The notes below the pieces were generated by a model. That model did not search any database, had not been told where the DNA came from, and was given only the letters and a program-made list of their open reading frames with translations. A stretch of DNA of 35,150 bases, taken from NCBI GenBank assembly GCA_014382375.1, contig JACNJU010000099.1, positions 1-35,150 on the forward strand, read 5' to 3'. Both the position numbers and the translations under genes were made by a program. This document shows, piece by piece, positions 8,798 through 16,853 of the stretch (its first letter is position 1; each line of letters starts with the position of its first letter). The DNA is from Rhodospirillaceae bacterium (lineage in GTDB: Bacteria; Pseudomonadota; Alphaproteobacteria; Rhodospirillales; JABHCV01).

Positions 8798-8937
8798 ATG
8801 TTCCCATTTCTTCGTTGTATTCCACGCCCCGGAGAATCCAACGACAGATTGATGGCACCTCTTGTACCCAAGAAATCTTACAAAACCCTTACCTTGATTT
8901 TGATTTGGACTGTTTTTTCTCAGCCTTCGTGAGGGAT

Positions 8938-8960
8938 AATTATTTATTATTTATTTTCAA
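8938..8960. other. AT-rich stretch beside tandem DnaA-box-like repeats
   Basis: Twenty-three bases almost wholly A and T, with TTATT repeated, lie directly beside two DnaA-box-like repeats in the 202-bp gap between the histidine kinase and the secreted protein gene. In this GC-richer region it stands out. It could be an easily melted promoter element for the secreted protein gene, or an unwinding-type element. Confidence 0.35.
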
Positions 8961-8964
8961 CATA

Positions 8965-8986
8965 CTATGCACATAACCTATGCACA
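8965..8986 (+). promoter_or_regulatory. Tandem 9-bp direct repeat CTATGCACA, DnaA-box-like or response-regulator operator
   Basis: The nonamer CTATGCACA occurs at 8965-8973 and again at 8978-8986, the same orientation, 13 bp apart. It differs from the DnaA box consensus TTATNCACA only at the first base. The repeats lie just past the stop codon of the histidine kinase gene, upstream of the secreted protein gene. OmpR-family regulators also bind direct repeats, usually with 10-11 bp spacing, so the upstream response regulator is a second candidate binder. Confidence 0.4.
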
Positions 8987-8999
8987 GATTTTTACGTTT

Positions 9000-10973
9000 C
9001 TAGCCATTGGTTGGTGGAAACGAAAGAATAAAGGTGGCGCCACCGCCCGGAGTATCCTCAATTTCGATGATACCATTATGGTTTTTGATGGTGCGCCTGA
9101 CGATTGAAAGCCCCAATCCGGCACCGCCACCACGCCTGTCAGAGCGTTTGAAGCGCTGGAAAATCTTTTCTCTCTGTTCAAGGGCGACCCCCCTTCCCCG
9201 GTCAATAACCTTAATACAGGGGACTTTTTTGTTGCTCACTTTCAAGGAGATCACGGTTCCCCTTGCAGAGTATCGAATAGCATTTTCGACCAGATTGCGC
9301 ACCGCTTGCTCAAGCGACGCAGCATTTCCCCTGATCAGAACAGGAACCTTGCCACCGGTAACTTCAATGGACCGGTGTTCCTTAATCGCCAAGGGCGCGA
9401 TCAGTGTCGCCACATTACGACACACTTCACCCAGATCGACATCATCCAGGTCTTCATCGGTGGTGAATGTTTCTATCCGTGTCATGGCCAGCAACTGAGC
9501 AACCAGGCGGGACATGTTTTCGGCGTCCACCCGAAGCGACTGAACTTCCTTTGAATCGTTTAAATTATCCAAGTGAGTCCGCAGCACGGCCAACGGAGTG
9601 CGGAGCTCATGGGCCACGTCAGCGGCAAAATTACGGTGTCGTTCCTCACTTTCACGCAAGGCATCTTCAACCCGAACCTGTTCGGAAATATCGGTTCCGG
9701 TACCACGGTAACCGCAAAACGCACCATCATCGTCAAAAACAGGAACCCCGTTTACGCTGATTTGACGCCGGTTTCCATCATTGGTGTTAAAAATATAGAT
9801 CAAATCCCTGAAAGGCTGATGCTGGCGTAAAGCTTCCATATGGCGTTCCCATTTTTCAGGGTCCTCGGCGATTTGATCTTTGCCGACGAGTTCCAGGCGG
9901 GTCTTTCCCAGCACCGTCTCTGGCGCAACTCCCAAAATTTCCTTTACCCTGTCAGACAGGTAGGAAAGCCGGTGCTGAACATCGGTCTCCCAAAACCAGT
10001 CGGATGCAGACTCGGCGATATTGCGGAATCGTTCTTCACTATCCCTGAGCGCTATTTCCATGCGTTTGCGATCAGATATATCCAGGATGGTGCCGATCAA
10101 CCCGCCAATACTGCCATCGCTCTTGGTTCGCAGCGCCTTGTGATAAATGACGTCTTGACGCGAGCCATTTGCGGAAGGAACTTTTGATTCGTATGTTTGA
10201 AAGCCGCCCTGGCGGATAAGCGCCTTGTCCATATTTTCCTGGGCGTTTGCCACTTCAGGTGGCATAAAATCGCGTATCGTTTTTCCCAGAATTTGTTCCT
10301 TGGTGGTTCCGCTGAAATTTTCGAAAGCCTTGTTGCAACCCTCATAAATTCCATTTTCGTCTTTGTGGTAAACGGGAATGGGAATGGCGTCGATCAAAGA
10401 TTGCAGAAGGTCAAAACGATCCTTGAGGTCTGATTCGTCGTGTTTGCGTTCGGTAACATCAGTGACGACACCTGTCATTAGTACCGGTTTGCCAGCTTCA
10501 AAAACCACTTCGCTTTTCTCGTTAACGATGCGGACATCACCTGCGGGCGTGCAAATCCTGAAGTAAACATCATAGCTAACATTGTTTCTTAGACTTCGGG
10601 CGACCGTTTCCTCATACTGATGGCGATCTTCGGGATGAATGAACTTCAAAAAATCATGATAAGTGAAATTGATGTCTTCGGGCGTGATACCAAGGATTTC
10701 AAAAAACTCGTCTGACCACTGATGCTTGTCCTTGGCAATGTCCCAACTCCAGCTTGCAATTCCGGTTTGGAGCTGGCTGCCACAATCCAGTATCTGTTGC
10801 CATCGTCGATAAGAAAAGACACCAAAGCACAGGGCCAGCCACAACAAGATATACGGGATTAATTCAGAAGCCGGGAGACGCTCAGGAAGATCAAAAACAA
10901 AAACCAGCAAGAACGCCAGCACGTTTAGTCCAGCAATAATGACCAAATCCTGCCTGCTTTCCCTGTCGCGCAT
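9000..10973 (-). CDS. Membrane-bound sensor histidine kinase with three PAS domains
   Basis: A 657-residue sensor kinase (an in-frame start further upstream would overlap the regulator gene; the ATG at 10973 is chosen because it gives TGA-T-ATG with the regulator stop). Two TM helices (about 10-27 and 39-56) flank a very short external loop of some 11 residues, so the signal is probably sensed in the membrane or by the three cytoplasmic PAS/PAC domains (about 65-175, 185-305, 310-430). Next come the HisKA dimerisation domain with ADVAHELRTPLA, phospho-accepting His455, and a HATPase domain with the N box RNLVENAIRYS and the G boxes DRGRGV and GAGLGLSIV. It autophosphorylates and passes the phosphate to the OmpR-type regulator encoded just upstream. 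Stimulus unknown. Confidence 0.9.
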   Translation of the reverse strand: MRDRESRQDLVIIAGLNVLAFLLVFVFDLPERLPASELIPYILLWLALCFGVFSYRRWQQILDCGSQLQTGIASWSWDIAKDKHQWSDEFFEILGITPEDINFTYHDFLKFIHPEDRHQYEETVARSLRNNVSYDVYFRICTPAGDVRIVNEKSEVVFEAGKPVLMTGVVTDVTERKHDESDLKDRFDLLQSLIDAIPIPVYHKDENGIYEGCNKAFENFSGTTKEQILGKTIRDFMPPEVANAQENMDKALIRQGGFQTYESKVPSANGSRQDVIYHKALRTKSDGSIGGLIGTILDISDRKRMEIALRDSEERFRNIAESASDWFWETDVQHRLSYLSDRVKEILGVAPETVLGKTRLELVGKDQIAEDPEKWERHMEALRQHQPFRDLIYIFNTNDGNRRQISVNGVPVFDDDGAFCGYRGTGTDISEQVRVEDALRESEERHRNFAADVAHELRTPLAVLRTHLDNLNDSKEVQSLRVDAENMSRLVAQLLAMTRIETFTTDEDLDDVDLGEVCRNVATLIAPLAIKEHRSIEVTGGKVPVLIRGNAASLEQAVRNLVENAIRYSARGTVISLKVSNKKVPCIKVIDRGRGVALEQREKIFQRFKRSDRRGGGAGLGLSIVRRTIKNHNGIIEIEDTPGGGATFILSFPPTNG

Positions 10974-10974
10974 A

Positions 10975-11649
10975 TCAATCGTCTTCAGAGAGCAGATAAC
11001 CAACTCCGCGCAGGGTATGCACCGAGATATCGGCATTGGCTTTGGAAAGACGTTTACGCAAGCGCGATATATGGACTTCGACCGAGTTGGAGGTTACTTC
11101 CTCGCCGAAACCATACAGTTTGTCTTCCAAAATATCTTTGGGGACGACCCGCCCGTAACGGCGCATCAGTTGTTCAAGAACACCCATTTCACGCCTTGAG
11201 ACGGAAATCACGTTCTCGTCAACACGCACTTCCCGCGCCGCCGTATCAAAGGACACATTTCCGGCGGTCAGCGCTAATCCCAGCGCCCCACCAGGGCGGC
11301 GAAGAAGGGCCCGGACACGGGCGATCAATTCGGCCATGGCAAACGGTTTCAGAAGATAGTCATCGGCACCGCCATCAAGTCCCTTGACCCTGTCGTCGAC
11401 CCCGTCCCGGGCGGTCAGGATCAATACCGGTGTCGATGATTTTCGGGCCCGCAGTTGTTTTAGAATATCCATGCCGTCGCCATCGGGCAGACCCAGGTCG
11501 AGAACAATGGCATCGTAGGAAACCGTCTCAATAGCCGCTTCGGACTCGCCAACGGTATCGAACCAATCAACGGTGAAGGATTCTTTTTCTAGGCCTTCCT
11601 TCGTCGTTTCGGCCAAACGTTGATTATCTTCGACCAGCAGCAGGCGCAT
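10975..11649 (-). CDS. OmpR/PhoB-family response regulator
   Basis: A 224-residue two-domain transcription factor of the QseB/PmrA/TctD type. The receiver domain (1-115) has the acidic pocket Glu7-Asp8, the phosphorylated Asp51 in VLDLGLPDGDG, Thr in LILTARD and the Lys of LKPF. The winged-helix DNA-binding domain (about 128-222) has SRREMGVLEQLMRR and SNSVEVHISRLRKRL, typical of the recognition helix. It is the first gene of a regulator-kinase operon; its stop is one base before the kinase start. A purine-rich Shine-Dalgarno sequence (GGGGAAGG) lies just ahead of its ATG. It begins 43 bp after rluC, so some transcription from the rluC operon may continue into it. Targets are unknown; the secreted protein gene downstream is a candidate. 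Confidence 0.94.
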   Translation of the reverse strand: MRLLLVEDNQRLAETTKEGLEKESFTVDWFDTVGESEAAIETVSYDAIVLDLGLPDGDGMDILKQLRARKSSTPVLILTARDGVDDRVKGLDGGADDYLLKPFAMAELIARVRALLRRPGGALGLALTAGNVSFDTAAREVRVDENVISVSRREMGVLEQLMRRYGRVVPKDILEDKLYGFGEEVTSNSVEVHISRLRKRLSKANADISVHTLRGVGYLLSEDD

Positions 11650-11692
11650 GGCCTTCCCCTAAATTAGTTTTGACCAGTATATCATCATAAAA

Positions 11693-12706
11693 TCAGTAGT
11701 TTGGATATTCTTCACCGTCAGGAAGATAAAACGGATCCGCGGCTAACGCCTCATCAAAGCCCAGAAATGTCCAGGTCGCTTCCATGTGCTTGGGCATGGG
11801 AGCAACAACTTCGATCTCACCACTACCAGGATGGGGAATACGGATGGCGCGGGCGTGCAAGTGCATCTTGCGGCTTAAGCCTGGCCCCTGCAAAAAAGCT
11901 TCCGCACCACCGTACTTGCCATCGCCTAAAATTGGCGTTCCCAGCGCCTGCATGTGGACACGAAGCTGATGGGTGCGACCGGTTTGTGGTTCAAGCGACA
12001 ACCAACTCGCCTTACGGCCGGCTTTTTCGATGGTGCGATAAAACGTCACCGCCCGTTTGCCCTTTTCTTCATCAGGAACCATTTGTTCGCCCTGCTTTCC
12101 GGGCAGTTTGGCCAGGGCCAGGTTTATCCGCCCCGATAGTGGGCTTGGCGCGCCAACAACCACCGCCCAATAGATTTTGCGGGCTGTCTTGGCGCGAAAG
12201 GCTTCGGCCAGCTTGGCCGCCGCCGCAGTTGACCTTGCGAGAACCAAAACGCCAGAAGTATCCTTGTCCAGCCGGTGAACCAGTTTCGGGCGTTGGCTTT
12301 TATCGAACATCAAACCGCCGAGCATGGCATCGACGCTTTTGGTAATTCCGGTCCCTCCCTGCACTGCCAACCCCGGTGGCTTGTCCAGAACAATGACATC
12401 ATCATCAATAAACAAAACCCGTTCGCGCAGTTCGGCAATATCGCGATCCGGTACAGCAGCTGGCTTTCTGGTTTCATTCCTTGTCGACTCGTTGGCTTCC
12501 TTTGATAACGGCGGAATGCGTATCTTTTGCCCGGCTTCAAGGCGGTTGTTGGCCTTCGCCCGTTTACCGTCAACACGGACATCCCCTTTACGCAGCAATT
12601 TTTGCAACTGAACATGGGATAGGCCGGGATAGTGACGTTTGAACCAGCGATCAAGCCTCAGGTTGGCTTCGTCGCTTGTCACGTCAGCGAAGCAAACGCC
12701 GCTCAT
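11693..12706 (-). CDS. rluC: RluA/RluC-family 23S rRNA pseudouridine synthase
   Basis: A 337-residue pseudouridine synthase that isomerises uridines in 23S rRNA. An N-terminal S4 RNA-binding domain (about 15-65, with LDRWFKRHYPGLS and LQKLLRKGDVRVDG) is followed by the catalytic domain with LVHRLDKDTSG (catalytic Asp147) and the TGRTHQLRVH motif near 265-280. The start at 12706 is preferred over a longer in-frame reading to 12910: it gives the family N-terminus and an ATGA overlap with the stop of crcB, and the extra residues would merely read crcB in another frame. By length and S4 domain it is RluC-like; RluD specificity cannot be excluded. It is the last gene of a degP-rarA-crcB-rluC coupled set. 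Confidence 0.93.
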   Translation of the reverse strand: MSGVCFADVTSDEANLRLDRWFKRHYPGLSHVQLQKLLRKGDVRVDGKRAKANNRLEAGQKIRIPPLSKEANESTRNETRKPAAVPDRDIAELRERVLFIDDDVIVLDKPPGLAVQGGTGITKSVDAMLGGLMFDKSQRPKLVHRLDKDTSGVLVLARSTAAAAKLAEAFRAKTARKIYWAVVVGAPSPLSGRINLALAKLPGKQGEQMVPDEEKGKRAVTFYRTIEKAGRKASWLSLEPQTGRTHQLRVHMQALGTPILGDGKYGGAEAFLQGPGLSRKMHLHARAIRIPHPGSGEIEVVAPMPKHMEATWTFLGFDEALAADPFYLPDGEEYPNY

Positions 12707-13089
12707 GTCAGGATCTGTCTGAACATCATCATCCCGGCGAATACCCCGGCGACGGAAAGAATGACAGACAGGGCGATGTAGCCTCCGGCCGATGTTAATT
12801 GTCCGCGCTCGATCAGAAAGACGACATCCATCGAAAAAGCCGAAAAGGTGGTAAAGGCCCCCAGCACGCCGACGACCAGAAAACTTCTCATTTCCTGACC
12901 CGGTGACCAACTGATGGCCATGATTTCAATTAATGAACCGAGCACAAATGACCCCAGCACGTTGACGGCAAGCGTCGCGTAAGGGAACCCGGCATGCAGG
13001 AAGTGGCCGATGCCACTCATCATCAGGTAGCGAAAAACCGCCCCGAAGGCACCGCCGAAAGCAATTGAAGTCAACATCTTGAAACTCAT
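12703..13089 (-). CDS. crcB: Fluoride channel CrcB/Fluc
   Basis: A 128-residue membrane protein with four TM helices, the normal length for the Fluc family of dual-topology fluoride channels, which export toxic fluoride as antiparallel dimers. Conserved features seen are GGAFGAVFRYL near the start, the pore Asn in NVLGSFVLG (about residue 43), and GVLGAFTTFSAFSMD, which includes the sodium-site and phenylalanine-box region. A single copy is present, consistent with a homodimer. It overlaps rarA and rluC by ATGA junctions on both sides. No fluoride riboswitch precedes it, as it lies inside an operon. Confidence 0.95.
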   Translation of the reverse strand: MSFKMLTSIAFGGAFGAVFRYLMMSGIGHFLHAGFPYATLAVNVLGSFVLGSLIEIMAISWSPGQEMRSFLVVGVLGAFTTFSAFSMDVVFLIERGQLTSAGGYIALSVILSVAGVFAGMMMFRQILT

Positions 13090-14387
13090 TTATGACGATT
13101 CCCCGGTTTTTTCTGGCGTAGCTTGTCCCAGTACTCGAGACGTTTCTGGATGTCTCTTTCAAAGCCCCGTTCCTTTGGTTGATAGAAGCGTTGACGGTTC
13201 ATGCCGTCGGGAAAATAGTTCTGGCCGGAAAAACCGTCTTCCGCGTCGTGATCGTAAGCATATCCGTCACCGTATCCAAGTTCCTTCATCATCTTGGTAG
13301 GTGCGTTGAGGATATGCATGGGCGGGGTTAGCGAACCGGTTTCCCTGGCCGCCTGTTTTGATATCTTTTCGGCCTTGTAGGCGGCGTTGGACTTCGGTGC
13401 CGTCGCCAGATAGATCACACACTGAACCAACGCCAGTTCGCCTTCGGGCGAACCCAATCGCTCGTAAGCCTGCCAGGCGGCCATCGCCTGAGTCAGGGCC
13501 TGCGGGTCGGCAAGGCCTATATCTTCAACGGAAAAACGCAGCAATCGGCGGGCGATATAATTGGGATCCTCGCCGCCGTCGATCATGCGGGCAAACCAGT
13601 AAAGCGCCGCGTCGGTGTCAGAACCTCGCAGGGACTTGTGAAGCGCGCTGATCAGGTTGTAGTGGCCTTCCTGGGATTTGTCATAAAGCGGCATCCGCCG
13701 TTGCACGGCTTCCGCCAGGGTGGCGGTGTCCATGACCTCATCAATGGGAAGGGCGAGCAGGGTTTCGGCCATGTTCAACAGGTAACGCCCGTCGCCATCA
13801 GCCATAGCGCGCAGCGAGGCGCGGGCGTCACTGTCCAATGGTAGTGGCTTGCGTTCTTCCTTTTCAGAACGCTCGAGCAATTCTTCCAGGGCATGATCAT
13901 CAAGGCGGTTCAACACCAGTACCTGGCAGCGCGACAGTAACGCAGCATTCAGTTCGAACGAGGGATTTTCCGTCGTCGCCCCGACCAGAATGACGGTGCC
14001 ATCCTCTACGTAAGGCAGGAAGCCGTCTTGCTGGGCACGGTTAAAGCGATGGACCTCGTCAATAAAAAGCAATGTCCCCTGTCCGGCCTGACGACGACCA
14101 CGGGCAGCCTCGAATATCTTGCGCAGATCGGCAACGCCGGAAAACACCGCCGACAGGGGCTCGAAGTGCAGATCTGTATGTTCAGCCAGCAGACGCGCAA
14201 TCGTCGTCTTGCCGGTGCCCGGCGGCCCCCACAGAATGATCGAGGTCATCGTCCCTGAGCTACGCATTCTGCCAATTGGTTTTTCAGGGGTCAGCAAATG
14301 ATCCTGCCCGACGACCTCGTCCAAAGTACGTGGACGCAGGCGGTCGGCAAGCGGCCGTGGGGCCTGGGATTCGAAAAGGCTGCTCAT
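13086..14387 (-). CDS. rarA: Replication-associated recombination protein RarA (MgsA), AAA+ ATPase
   Basis: A 433-residue clamp-loader-like AAA+ ATPase that acts at stalled replication forks. The N-terminal PLADRLRPRTLDEVVGQ motif, Walker A GPPGTGKTT with Lys60, Walker B LLFIDEVHRFN, sensor 1 in ATTENPSF, and the C-terminal tetramerisation region with GYGDGYAYDHD and FSGQNYFPDG are all present. The start at 14387 is chosen over a longer reading to 14441: it gives the standard MSSLF start and an ATGA overlap with degP, whereas the extra residues lie over the degP coding region. Length is normal. Coupled downstream to crcB. Confidence 0.95.
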   Translation of the reverse strand: MSSLFESQAPRPLADRLRPRTLDEVVGQDHLLTPEKPIGRMRSSGTMTSIILWGPPGTGKTTIARLLAEHTDLHFEPLSAVFSGVADLRKIFEAARGRRQAGQGTLLFIDEVHRFNRAQQDGFLPYVEDGTVILVGATTENPSFELNAALLSRCQVLVLNRLDDHALEELLERSEKEERKPLPLDSDARASLRAMADGDGRYLLNMAETLLALPIDEVMDTATLAEAVQRRMPLYDKSQEGHYNLISALHKSLRGSDTDAALYWFARMIDGGEDPNYIARRLLRFSVEDIGLADPQALTQAMAAWQAYERLGSPEGELALVQCVIYLATAPKSNAAYKAEKISKQAARETGSLTPPMHILNAPTKMMKELGYGDGYAYDHDAEDGFSGQNYFPDGMNRQRFYQPKERGFERDIQKRLEYWDKLRQKKPGNRHK

Positions 14388-15799
14388 CTGTCGATTACCA
14401 GTTTCATCACCTTGCCACCCCGTTTGATGCCAATTGCCCAACTATCGACACGTTTCGCCATCACCGCTTCAAGACCACTGGTGTTTTTAATAACTTGGTT
14501 GTTGATAGTGGTGATCCTGTCGCCGGGCTTAAGCCCCAGGCGTGAGGCAAAATCACGGCCTTCCATCCGCAGTATGTAGACACCATCCTCGAAGGAATCG
14601 ATTCCGACTTCATCGGCCAGCGCCGGCGACATATTAGCGACAACAACACCCGATAACGGATGCTGGCCTGAAAGCTTTTTAAGGTCGCGGACGGGAACCT
14701 CCGGTGGTGCCATCAGTTTCAGGGTAAGCGTCTTCTCTTTGCCGTCTTGCAGAACAGTCAGGGAAGCCTTGCCGCCAAGGGGCATGGTGGCGATGCGGTA
14801 TGTCAGGGCCTTGGGATCATCGACGATCGCCTTTTTAATCTGAATAATAACGTCCCCTGCCCTGATACCGGCCAGATCAGCCGGTCCACCCGGATGTACC
14901 TTCTTGATCAGCACCCCGGTTGGCTTGTCCATGTCCAGGGCTTGAGCAATATCGGGGGTAACGGCCTGTCCCCATGCACCAAACCAGGCTCGAACAAGCC
15001 TGCCGTCTTTGACCGTACCGGCGACGACGGCTCTTACCATGTTTGAAGGAATGGCGAACCCGATCCCTTGCGAGCCACCACTTTTTGAAAAGATAGCTGT
15101 GTTAATGCCAACCAGACGGGCATCCATTCCAATGAGCGCGCCACCGGAATTGCCGGGGTTGATGGCGGCGTCGGTTTGAATAAATGAGGCCAGATCGGAA
15201 ACCCCGACCTGGGTCCGCGCCAGCGCCGAAACAATGCCACTTGTGACCGTTTGGCCAACCCCGAAAGGATTTCCAATGGCGAGCACCAGATCGCCGACTT
15301 CCAGTTCATCTGAATCACTTAAGGGCAAGAACGGCAACGCCTCACCCTTGGACTCGACCTGCAGCAGGGCAAGATCTGTACGCTCATCGGTGCCGACGAT
15401 TTGGGCTTCGAATTCGCGCCGGTCGGTCAACACCACGCGAATTTCATCGGCCCCTTCAATGACGTGATTATTGGTGACGATCAATCCCTCGGCGCTGACC
15501 AGGACACCTGAACCCAACGAGTTCTGTATTTTTTTACGTGAACCCGAAAAACCGGGTGCCCCCTGAAAAAACCGCTGAAAGAACGGGTCACTGAAAAGTG
15601 GTGATATAGCCCGGCTTCTGACCACCTTACGGGTGTAGATATTAACCACCGCAGGGGATGCCTTTTGAACCAGCGGTGCGTAGGAAAATTCAACCTGGGC
15701 GCGGGAATCCGGAACGACTTTCTCTGCCGCAAACACACCAGTGCTTTCCAGCAAAGCCAGAACAACAAAGCCTAATACTGCAAAAATTCCCTGCTTCAT
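14384..15799 (-). CDS. Periplasmic Do-like serine protease (DegP/DegQ/MucD family)
   Basis: A 471-residue HtrA-family protease/chaperone of the periplasm. A signal peptide (MKQG then hydrophobic 5-22, cleavage near FAA at 23-25) precedes the trypsin-like domain with the triad His112 (TNNHVIEG), Asp142 (RTDLALLQ) and Ser218 (NPGNSGGAL). Two PDZ domains follow (about 255-345 and 375-465). The Q-linker region between 60 and 90 is rich in Phe, as in MucD-like members. The ATG at 15799 gives a proper signal peptide and has GGAA upstream; an in-frame start 45 bp earlier is less likely. The gene follows the DMT permease by 45 bp and overlaps rarA by ATGA. It probably degrades misfolded envelope proteins. 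Confidence 0.93.
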   Translation of the reverse strand: MKQGIFAVLGFVVLALLESTGVFAAEKVVPDSRAQVEFSYAPLVQKASPAVVNIYTRKVVRSRAISPLFSDPFFQRFFQGAPGFSGSRKKIQNSLGSGVLVSAEGLIVTNNHVIEGADEIRVVLTDRREFEAQIVGTDERTDLALLQVESKGEALPFLPLSDSDELEVGDLVLAIGNPFGVGQTVTSGIVSALARTQVGVSDLASFIQTDAAINPGNSGGALIGMDARLVGINTAIFSKSGGSQGIGFAIPSNMVRAVVAGTVKDGRLVRAWFGAWGQAVTPDIAQALDMDKPTGVLIKKVHPGGPADLAGIRAGDVIIQIKKAIVDDPKALTYRIATMPLGGKASLTVLQDGKEKTLTLKLMAPPEVPVRDLKKLSGQHPLSGVVVANMSPALADEVGIDSFEDGVYILRMEGRDFASRLGLKPGDRITTINNQVIKNTSGLEAVMAKRVDSWAIGIKRGGKVMKLVIDR

Positions 15800-15844
15800 C
15801 AAATACGTTCCGTCAATTCCGTTTTTCAGGCGATAGTCTAACAC

Positions 15845-16738
15845 TTATGAACTGACAGATTGTTCCAGTTTCTTGATTTTTTTCTCGCGGTAAAACGTAT
15901 AAATACCCATCGACACGATGATGCCGCTACCCAGCAGGGTCCAGCTATCAGGGGCGTCGCCAAAAATGACAACACCCAGGCCAATCGCCCAAATAAGGGC
16001 CGTATAACGAAACGGTGAGACGAAGCTGATTTCGCCGACCCGCATGGTCATGACGCTGGTCAGATAGGCGAAGACCATCAGCGTCGCCGCAGCGGCAAGA
16101 AGCCTAAACTCGTTCGTCCCAACCGGTTCCCAGACCGTAAACATTGTCATCACGCCACCTGTCAACGTAATCGCAACAGAGGTCAGCAAGGAGACGAAAA
16201 TGGACGAAACATGCGCCGAAAGATGGCGCGTCGACAAGTCCCTGAGCACAACAAAGGCTACTGCGGCAAGGGCCCAGATAGAGTAAGCGTTAAAGCCTTC
16301 GGCACCGGGCCGGACAATAATCAAGACCCCGGCAAAACCGACCAAAATTGCCAGATAGCGCCGCCAGCCAACGGGCTCCCCCATGAAAACTGCGGCCGCC
16401 AGGGTTACCGCCAGCGGCAGCGCCGCCAGAATCGCCGTGGCATTGGCAAGCGGAATGTTGAAAAGCGCCGTCAGATAGCAAAGCGTCGCCCCAACTTCAC
16501 CGGTCAACCTGAAAGCCAGGACTTTCCAGTCAGGCCTGTTGAGGATGGGAAAGATGGATTTTCTTTTCATGGCGACCAGCGCCAACAAGGCGCTCGCCAT
16601 CAGCCCACGCAGTAAGATGATCTGAAAAAGACCAAGATTTTCGGACACCAGTTTGACCAAACTGTCATTGATGACGAAAAAAGCCATGCTGGCCGCCATC
16701 AACGCCGCACCGCGAAAATTATCTGAATCCTTCACCAT
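15845..16738 (-). CDS. DMT-superfamily permease with two EamA domains
   Basis: A 297-residue inner-membrane protein with about ten hydrophobic helices, arranged as two EamA repeats (roughly 10-140 and 150-285) and a short basic C-terminal tail rich in Lys. This is the standard architecture of the drug/metabolite transporter superfamily, whose members export amino acids, nucleotides or other small metabolites. Motifs seen include the NATAILAALPL segment at the end of repeat one and RYTALIWAIGLGVVIFGD in repeat two, both typical of the RhaT/EamA group. The substrate cannot be told from sequence. It is the first gene of a minus-strand set leading into degP, and is divergent from manC across a 115-bp gap. 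Confidence 0.9.
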   Translation of the reverse strand: MVKDSDNFRGAALMAASMAFFVINDSLVKLVSENLGLFQIILLRGLMASALLALVAMKRKSIFPILNRPDWKVLAFRLTGEVGATLCYLTALFNIPLANATAILAALPLAVTLAAAVFMGEPVGWRRYLAILVGFAGVLIIVRPGAEGFNAYSIWALAAVAFVVLRDLSTRHLSAHVSSIFVSLLTSVAITLTGGVMTMFTVWEPVGTNEFRLLAAAATLMVFAYLTSVMTMRVGEISFVSPFRYTALIWAIGLGVVIFGDAPDSWTLLGSGIIVSMGIYTFYREKKIKKLEQSVSS

Positions 16739-16853
16739 ACCGCTTCAATCAAGCATTCTACGGGTGAAAGCAAGACTAATCAGTCCATAGCCCGAAGAGG
16801 GCATCTGTGGTAATCAAAACCCTCAGTATTCCGAATCAGAGAACCCGAAAACA
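16739..16853. promoter_or_regulatory. Divergent intergenic region, DMT permease / manC
   Basis: The 115-bp gap separates divergently transcribed operons and must hold promoters for both. I see no convincing -35/-10 pair and no strong inverted repeat. The plus-strand gene has only a modest purine-rich ribosome-binding site (GAGAA) about ten bases before its ATG. Confidence 0.45.

Noticed and set aside
8282-8932. 216-codon plus-strand open frame opposite the secreted duplicated protein
   Set aside because: The minus-strand product has a signal peptide and internal repeats kept at protein level; the plus-strand one has neither.
8938-8986. Chromosome origin of replication
   Set aside because: Only two DnaA-like boxes, a gap of 202 bp, and none of the usual alphaproteobacterial origin neighbours are nearby.
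10974-11036. In-frame N-terminal extension of the histidine kinase
   Set aside because: It overlaps the regulator coding region, and the ATG at 10973 gives a tight TGA-T-ATG junction and a sensible N-terminus before TM1.
12707-12910. In-frame N-terminal extension of rluC
   Set aside because: It would read through crcB in another frame and adds residues not found in RluC; the ATGA overlap at 12703-12706 marks the start.
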